Of a stretch of DNA of 18,049 nucleotides, positions 13,994 to 18,049 are shown in pieces. How positions within the stretch are numbered: the stretch's first letter is position 1; every line of letters starts with the position of its first letter. The translations under genes were made by a program, and so were the position numbers. Origin of the DNA: Pseudomonadota bacterium (GTDB lineage: Bacteria > Pseudomonadota > Alphaproteobacteria > Rhizobiales > Xanthobacteraceae). The stretch is taken from contig JAEYRD010000193.1 in NCBI GenBank assembly GCA_023435725.1, positions 1-18,049 of the forward strand. The letters are read 5' to 3'. Under the pieces are notes generated by a model. That model saw only the letters and a list, made by a program, of their open reading frames with translations, did not search any database and was not told where the DNA came from.

Positions 13994-15154
13994 ATGCAAC
14001 GCATCACCTGTCCCGAGCGGGACGATTGGCGCGAGACTGCCGAACAATGCGGTTTCGCCTTCCACACCATCGACGGCGAACGCTATTGGGATGAGCGCGC
14101 CTATTACGGCTTCACACTCGACGAGATCGAGCGCGGCATCGAGACCCCGACCGGCGAGATCGACGCGATGTGCCTGGAGCTTGCCGGCCGCGTGATCGGC
14201 GACGAGCGCCAGTTGCGGCAACTGGGAATTCCGGAAGCCTTCTGGAATTTGATCGCAGAGAGCTGGGAACGCGACGACCGCAGCCTCTACGGCCGGCTCG
14301 ATCTCAAGTTCGACGGCGAGGCGCCGGCCAAGCTGCTCGAATACAACGCCGACACGCCAACCTCGATCTTCGAGGCCGCGGTGTTTCAATGGACCTGGCT
14401 CGAACAGGCAATCGAACGGCGCATCATCCCGTCGCGGTCCGATCAGTTCAACTCCATCCACGAGCGGTTGATCGAGGCGTGGAAGACGATCGGCGCCGGC
14501 CACCATCTGCATCTCACCGGCACCACGGACAATGACGAGGACGCCGGCACGCTCACCTACCTTGAAGACACCGCGCGCCAGGCGGGACTGGCGACCACGC
14601 TGCTCGACATCGAGGAGATCGGCTGGCGCGACGAGGCGGGCGGCTTCGTGGATCTCGACGACCGCGACATCGCGCTCGTCTTCAAGCTCTATCCCTGGGA
14701 ATGGATGTTCCATGACGCCTTCGGCGCAAAGCTCGCAGGTGCGACGACGCGCTGGATCGAGCCGCCATGGAAAGCGGTGCTCTCCAACAAGGGCATCCTG
14801 CCGCTGCTCTGGGACATGTTTCCGAACCATCCCAATCTGCTGCCGGCCTTCTTCGAGGACGATCCGCGGGCCGCCGAGCTCGGCAGTTCCTATGTGCGCA
14901 AGCCGCTGCTGTCGCGCGAAGGCGCCAATGTCACGCTGGTCTCCGGTGGGATGCCGCTCGACGAGCACGCAGGCCCCTACGGCGCGGAAGGCTTCGTGCG
15001 CCAGGCGCTGTCGCCGCTGCCGAACTTTTCAGGCGTCTATCCAGTGGTCGGAAGCTGGCTGGTGAATCACGAGCCGTGTGGTCTGTCGATTCGAGAGGAC
15101 GACAGCCCGATCACAGGTAACGGCTCGCGATTTCTCCCGCACGCGATCTTGTGA
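13994..15154 (+). CDS. Glutathionylspermidine-synthase-like ATP-grasp ligase (YgiC/YjfC family)
   Basis: A 386-residue stand-alone synthetase of the glutathionylspermidine synthase (GspS) ATP-grasp family. It corresponds to the synthetase half of E. coli Gss and lacks the N-terminal CHAP amidase. The motif RLDLKFDGEAPAKLLEYNAD (101-120) supplies R101, D103, E117 and N119, which line up with the arginine and metal-binding set of the GspS active site. Further family blocks are WKAVLSNKGILPLLWDMFP (259-277), with candidate ATP-binding Lys residues, and SSYVRKPLLSREGANV (298-313). The YgiC/YjfC group is known to keep the fold, but its substrate is unsettled, so glutathionylspermidine synthesis should not be assumed. 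The gene is third in the operon after the DUF350 and DUF1190-like genes. The product is cytoplasmic with no signal peptide. Confidence 0.9.
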   Translation: MQRITCPERDDWRETAEQCGFAFHTIDGERYWDERAYYGFTLDEIERGIETPTGEIDAMCLELAGRVIGDERQLRQLGIPEAFWNLIAESWERDDRSLYGRLDLKFDGEAPAKLLEYNADTPTSIFEAAVFQWTWLEQAIERRIIPSRSDQFNSIHERLIEAWKTIGAGHHLHLTGTTDNDEDAGTLTYLEDTARQAGLATTLLDIEEIGWRDEAGGFVDLDDRDIALVFKLYPWEWMFHDAFGAKLAGATTRWIEPPWKAVLSNKGILPLLWDMFPNHPNLLPAFFEDDPRAAELGSSYVRKPLLSREGANVTLVSGGMPLDEHAGPYGAEGFVRQALSPLPNFSGVYPVVGSWLVNHEPCGLSIREDDSPITGNGSRFLPHAIL

Positions 15155-15162
15155 CGTCTTTT

Positions 15163-15305
15163 CCCTCTCCCCGTTCTTACGGGGAGAGGGTTGGGGTGAG
15201 GGACGACTTCCGCAAAAAATGGTGAAAAATGGACTCGCGGAGACTCCCCCTCACCCGGATTGCATCTCCGATGCAATCCGACCTCTCCCCGCAAGCGGGG
15301 CGAGG
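15163..15305. repeat. Compound palindromic intergenic repeat
   Basis: Three hairpins are nested in one larger fold. CCCTCTCCCCG/CGGGGAGAGGG (15163-15190) has an 11-bp stem. GGATTGCATC/GATGCAATCC (15257-15279) has a 10-bp stem with a 3-nt loop. CCCCGC-AA-GCGGGG (15287-15300) has flanking CCTC/GAGG pairs. GGGTGAGGG (15194-15202) also pairs with CCCTCACCC (15248-15256). It lies between the convergent ligase and cheR genes and may end both transcripts. The CCCTCTCCCCG core looks like the dispersed mosaic repeats common in Bradyrhizobium genomes; this is from memory. Confidence 0.75.
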
Positions 15306-15314
15306 CAAGAGTCC

Positions 15315-16187
15315 TCACCTCGCTGCGGCGATCTTCAACGGCTGCGGCATCAATCCACCCATGGGACGGCCGGAGCGCGCCGGGTTGAGCTGATAGAGAC
15401 CGCGGCGGTCGGCGATGGGACGGAAGGCATCGGTGATACCGACGACGGATTCGGCGGCGCCAAGCAGTAGCGTGCCATCGGCCTCCAGGCACTTCGCCAT
15501 GCGCTCGAAGATCACCGCCTTGGTTTCCTGGTCGAAATAGATCAGCACGTTGCGGCAGAAGATGACGTCGAAGGTGCCGAGATGGGAGAAGTCCTGCAAC
15601 AGATTGAGCTGGCGAAACTGCACCATCGCGCGAATGTCGGCGTTGAGCTGCCAGAGCTCGCCTGACTGCGTAAAGTACTTCATCAGGTGCTGGATCGGCA
15701 GGCCGCGCTGCACCTCGAACTGGCTGTAGACGCCGGCCTTGGATTTCTCCAGCACCTCCTGCGACAGATCAGTGGCGACGATCTCGATACGCCAGCCGAC
15801 GAAGGCCGCGCCCATCTCCTTCACGCACATGGCGATCGAATAAGGCTCCTGCCCCGTCGACGACGCCGCCGACCAGATGCGCAACGACTTGCGCGCCGCT
15901 CTTGCCTGGATCAGGCTCGGCAGGATCGTGTCGCGCAAATGATCGAACGGAATCTTGTCGCGGTAGAAGAAGGTCTCGTTGGTGGTCATCGCTTCGACCA
16001 CGTCGGTCGCAAGCCGGCCATCGCCGTTCCTGATCTTCAGCACGAGATCGGGAATGCCGGAAAGGCTCGCCTTGCGGGCAAGCGGCAACAGGCGGCTCTC
16101 GATCAGATACTGCTTGTCAGCGGAGAGATCGAGGCCGGAACGCTCTTTCAGGAATTTGCGCAGATACTCGTAATCAGCGGGCGTCAC
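15315..16187 (-). CDS. cheR: Chemotaxis protein methyltransferase CheR
   Basis: A 290-residue SAM-dependent methyltransferase that methylates glutamates of chemoreceptors during adaptation. The helical N-terminal CheR domain (about 1-75) precedes the methyltransferase domain. That domain has TNETFFYRD (about 68-76), the SAM-binding motif IWSAASSTGQEPYSIAM (about 104-120), EIVATDLSQEVLEKSKAGVY and FDVIFCRNVLIYFD, all strongly conserved in CheR. The final 20 residues are a poorly conserved basic tail without a receptor-tethering pentapeptide partner site. The start is a GTG that overlaps the cheB stop as GTGA, a 4-bp overlap that points to translational coupling with cheB. It is the last gene of the che cluster and abuts the palindromic repeat. 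Confidence 0.97.
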   Translation of the reverse strand: MTPADYEYLRKFLKERSGLDLSADKQYLIESRLLPLARKASLSGIPDLVLKIRNGDGRLATDVVEAMTTNETFFYRDKIPFDHLRDTILPSLIQARAARKSLRIWSAASSTGQEPYSIAMCVKEMGAAFVGWRIEIVATDLSQEVLEKSKAGVYSQFEVQRGLPIQHLMKYFTQSGELWQLNADIRAMVQFRQLNLLQDFSHLGTFDVIFCRNVLIYFDQETKAVIFERMAKCLEADGTLLLGAAESVVGITDAFRPIADRRGLYQLNPARSGRPMGGLMPQPLKIAAAR

Positions 16188-17383
16188 GAGCGGTCTCCCG
16201 CGAACAGGCGATTGACCTTCGCGCCGATCTGGTTGAGCGGCAGGATCGCCGCGCAGATGCCGGCGTTGGCCGCCGCGCCCGGCATGCCCCAGACCACGCT
16301 GGAGGCTTCGTCCTGCGCGATGACGCTGCCGCCGGCCGCAACGATGTCCTTGCCGCCGCGCATGCCGTCCGAGCCCATGCCCGTCAGGATCACAGAGAGG
16401 ATGTTGCCATGCCAGATGTTGATGGCGGAAGTGAAGAGCGGATCGACCGCTGGCTTGCAGAAATTGACGGCGGGACCGTCGTCGAGCGCGATCACCACGT
16501 CCGCGCCGTTGCGCGCGACGCGCATGTGCTTGCCGCCGGGCGCCAGATAGATCCGTCCCGGCTTCACCGGCTCGCCATCAACCGCCTCGCTCGCCGGCCG
16601 GCGGCTCGAACGCGCCAGATGCTCGGCTAGAATAGTGGTGAAGGTCGGCGGCATGTGCTGGGTGATCAGCACCGGAAAGCGGTCGATCACCGGGCCAAGG
16701 TCAGTGACGAGTGCCATCAACGCCTGAGGACCGCCGGTCGAGGAGCCGATCAGCAGCACCTTGGGGGCCTGGGTCGAGAACGGGCGCGTGGCCATCGACA
16801 GCGATGACGGCGCAGGTCCGGCCGGGGCCGCTGCAGGCGCGGCAGGCCGCGCAACAACCGGTCCACGCGCGGCCGATGCGGGGCTCGCGGGCGCCAGCGA
16901 CGGGCTCGCAACCGCGGGCTTCCGGCGCAGCCGTGCACCGAGATGACGGATCTTCTGGATCAGGTCGTGATGGAAGATGTCGGCGGCGGACGTTTCGCGC
17001 GTCGACTCCGGCTTCGGAATGTAGTCGGCAGCGCCGAGCGACAGGGCCTTGAAGCTGATCTCCGCGTTGCGGCGAGTCAGTGTCGAGGCCATGATGATAA
17101 CGAGGTCGCGCTTCTTTGCCAGCAATTGCGGCAGCGCCGAGATGCCGTCGAGCTCCGGCATTTCGATGTCGAGCACGGCAACGTCGGGATTGATGCGTTC
17201 GAGCTGGTTGACCGCCTCGAGCCCGGTGCGCAGCGAGGCCGCGACTTCCATGTCGTGCTCGGCACCGATCCAGCGCGAGATCAGACCGCGTATGACGACG
17301 GAGTCGTCGACGACCATCACCCGCAGCGGCCCGGCTTCACGCGACGGGCGCGTAGTCGAATTACCTGCGAACGCAACACTCAT
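16184..17383 (-). CDS. cheB: Chemotaxis response regulator methylesterase CheB
   Basis: A 399-residue protein with an N-terminal receiver domain and a C-terminal methylesterase domain; it removes methyl groups from chemoreceptors when phosphorylated by CheA. The receiver has D26 and D27 in VMVVDDS and the phospho-acceptor D72 in VAVLDIEMPELDG, with KP at about 124. A long Ala/Pro-rich linker (about 155-205) follows. The esterase triad is Ser215 in GSSTGG, His243 in TQHMP and Asp339 in GMGSDG. The linker is longer than the short one in enteric CheB. The ATG at 17383 is preceded by GGTGA. It is 76 bp downstream of cheY and overlaps cheR by 4 bp. Confidence 0.98.
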   Translation of the reverse strand: MSVAFAGNSTTRPSREAGPLRVMVVDDSVVIRGLISRWIGAEHDMEVAASLRTGLEAVNQLERINPDVAVLDIEMPELDGISALPQLLAKKRDLVIIMASTLTRRNAEISFKALSLGAADYIPKPESTRETSAADIFHHDLIQKIRHLGARLRRKPAVASPSLAPASPASAARGPVVARPAAPAAAPAGPAPSSLSMATRPFSTQAPKVLLIGSSTGGPQALMALVTDLGPVIDRFPVLITQHMPPTFTTILAEHLARSSRRPASEAVDGEPVKPGRIYLAPGGKHMRVARNGADVVIALDDGPAVNFCKPAVDPLFTSAINIWHGNILSVILTGMGSDGMRGGKDIVAAGGSVIAQDEASSVVWGMPGAAANAGICAAILPLNQIGAKVNRLFAGDRS

Positions 17384-17459
17384 TAGTCACCAACTCAGAC
17401 TGGAACGGTTCAAGTAAAAACAGACGCCGAAGGATCCCGTTCAGCCTCCGGTTGCGCGC

Positions 17460-17825
17460 TCAGATAAGTCCGACTTCCTGAAATTTCGCCGTCACGATGT
17501 CCTTGTCGAACGGCTTCATGATGTACTCGTTGGCGCCGGCATGCAGCGCACGCGCGATGTGGGCGACGTCGTTCTCGGTGGTGCAGAACACCACCTTCGG
17601 CTGGTCGCCGCCCGGCATGCGGCGCAGATGGCCGAGAAACTCGTAGCCGTCCATCACGGGCATGTTCCAGTCGAGCAGAACTGCGTCGGGAAGCCCGCGC
17701 TTGCAGGCCTCCAACGCCTTCTCACCGTCCTCGGCCTCGAGAATCTGGAAGTCGAGGCCCTCCAGGATCCGGCGCGCAACCTTGCGGATCACGCTGGAAT
17801 CATCAACGACGAGACAAGTTCGCAT
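17460..17825 (-). CDS. cheY: Chemotaxis response regulator CheY (single receiver domain)
   Basis: A 121-residue stand-alone receiver domain. It has D8 and D9 in VVDDS, the phospho-acceptor Asp52 in VLLDWNMPVMDG, the Thr switch in FCTTEN (about 80-85) and Lys104 in YIMKPFDKD. Phosphorylated CheY binds the flagellar motor switch, or acts as a phosphate sink where several CheY proteins exist, as in many alphaproteobacteria. The position between cheW and cheB supports chemotaxis rather than a DivK-like role. GAGG lies about 6 bp ahead of the ATG. A hairpin sits upstream between cheW and cheY. Confidence 0.95.
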   Translation of the reverse strand: MRTCLVVDDSSVIRKVARRILEGLDFQILEAEDGEKALEACKRGLPDAVLLDWNMPVMDGYEFLGHLRRMPGGDQPKVVFCTTENDVAHIARALHAGANEYIMKPFDKDIVTAKFQEVGLI

Positions 17826-17878
17826 GTGAACCTCTGCTTCCTGCCCCCTTTGCGGGGCACTTCCAATTGCAAGTCCGT

Positions 17879-17895
17879 CGGCGGCGATGCCGCCG
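17879..17895 (-). other. Hairpin in the cheW-cheY spacer
   Basis: CGGCGGC-GAT-GCCGCCG forms a perfect 7-bp stem with a 3-nt loop directly after the cheW stop. A second smaller pair, TGCCCC/GGGGCA, lies at about 17842-17859. With no T-run these more likely stabilise or process the transcript than end it. Confidence 0.4.
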
Positions 17896-17897
17896 TG

Positions 17898-18049
17898 TCA
17901 GGCTGCCATCATCTCGGGCGCAAGTTCGAGGACGCGATCGACGTCGAGGACGACCATGAGCTGGCCGTCGAGGCGGTGGACGCCGCCGGCGAGCTTGGCC
18001 ATGCGGGGGTCGAGGTTGACGGGGTTCTCTTCCTTGCCGTCCTCGGGCA
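17898..18049 (-). CDS. cheW: Chemotaxis coupling protein CheW, 3' end
   Basis: The last 50 codons of a minus-strand gene cut by the right edge. The visible residues read PEDGKEENPVNLDPRMAKLA, then a short segment, then RLDGQLMVVLDVDRVLELAP and end EMMAA. The pattern RLDGQ-hydrophobic-LDVDRVL is the conserved final strand and helix of CheW domains. CheW links chemoreceptors to the kinase CheA. Since the segment ends so soon after the domain, CheW is more likely than the C-terminus of CheA or CheV, though the CheA C-terminal domain has a related fold. The cheA gene is expected beyond the edge. The next gene, cheY, starts 72 bp downstream. Confidence 0.82.
   Translation of the reverse strand, partial: PEDGKEENPVNLDPRMAKLAGGVHRLDGQLMVVLDVDRVLELAPEMMAA

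Noticed and set aside
13922..14968. 348-codon minus-strand frame opposite the ATP-grasp ligase
   Set aside because: The plus strand has strong family motifs and operon spacing; the minus-strand product has no motif and no ribosome binding site.

Overview
The window is high-GC DNA from an alphaproteobacterium, most likely Bradyrhizobium or a close relative in the Nitrobacteraceae. The evidence is a near-textbook CtrA cell-cycle regulator, GANTC (CcrM-type) sites and CtrA boxes in flagellar promoters, an EcfG-type GGAAC-N17-CGTT promoter, and a family-typical chemotaxis gene order. The genus call rests on overall gene content and remembered similarity, not on a search.

Layout, left to right. 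(1) 1-2459: the start of a molybdo-hydroxylase 2Fe-2S subunit (minus strand, cut by the window edge), a divergent TetR regulator, and an MFS transporter convergent to it. (2) 2460-4952: flhA, the flagellar export gate protein, behind a long leader with a CtrA-box candidate. (3) 4953-5574: hairpins, an AT-rich island, and a 67-residue one-pass membrane protein gene with its own stress-type promoter and a strong hairpin after it. (4) 5678-7978: an NDH-2-like FAD/NAD(P)H oxidoreductase and an AraC-type regulator. (5) 8221-9865: an ECF sigma factor and its membrane anti-sigma factor (RskA type) with a long proline-rich spacer. (6) 10039-13111: fliI and fliJ (export ATPase and its stalk/chaperone partner) divergent from ctrA, sharing a 421-bp control region dense in TTAA and GANTC motifs. 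(7) 13201-15154: a tight three-gene operon of a DUF350 membrane protein, a Ser/Gly-rich DUF1190 (YgiB/YjfM)-like protein, and a stand-alone glutathionylspermidine-synthase-like ATP-grasp ligase. (8) 15163-15305: a compound palindromic repeat. (9) 15315-18049: chemotaxis genes cheR, cheB, cheY and the 3' end of cheW, all on the minus strand.

Two themes join the genes. The flagellar genes (flhA, fliI, fliJ), chemotaxis genes and ctrA form a motility and cell-cycle neighbourhood, with CtrA probably controlling flhA, fliIJ and itself. A second theme is stress and envelope response: the ECF/anti-sigma pair, the EcfG-type small gene, and the DUF350/DUF1190/ligase module. That module is the least understood multi-gene system here. 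No CRISPR array, rRNA, tRNA, insertion sequence or phage gene was seen.
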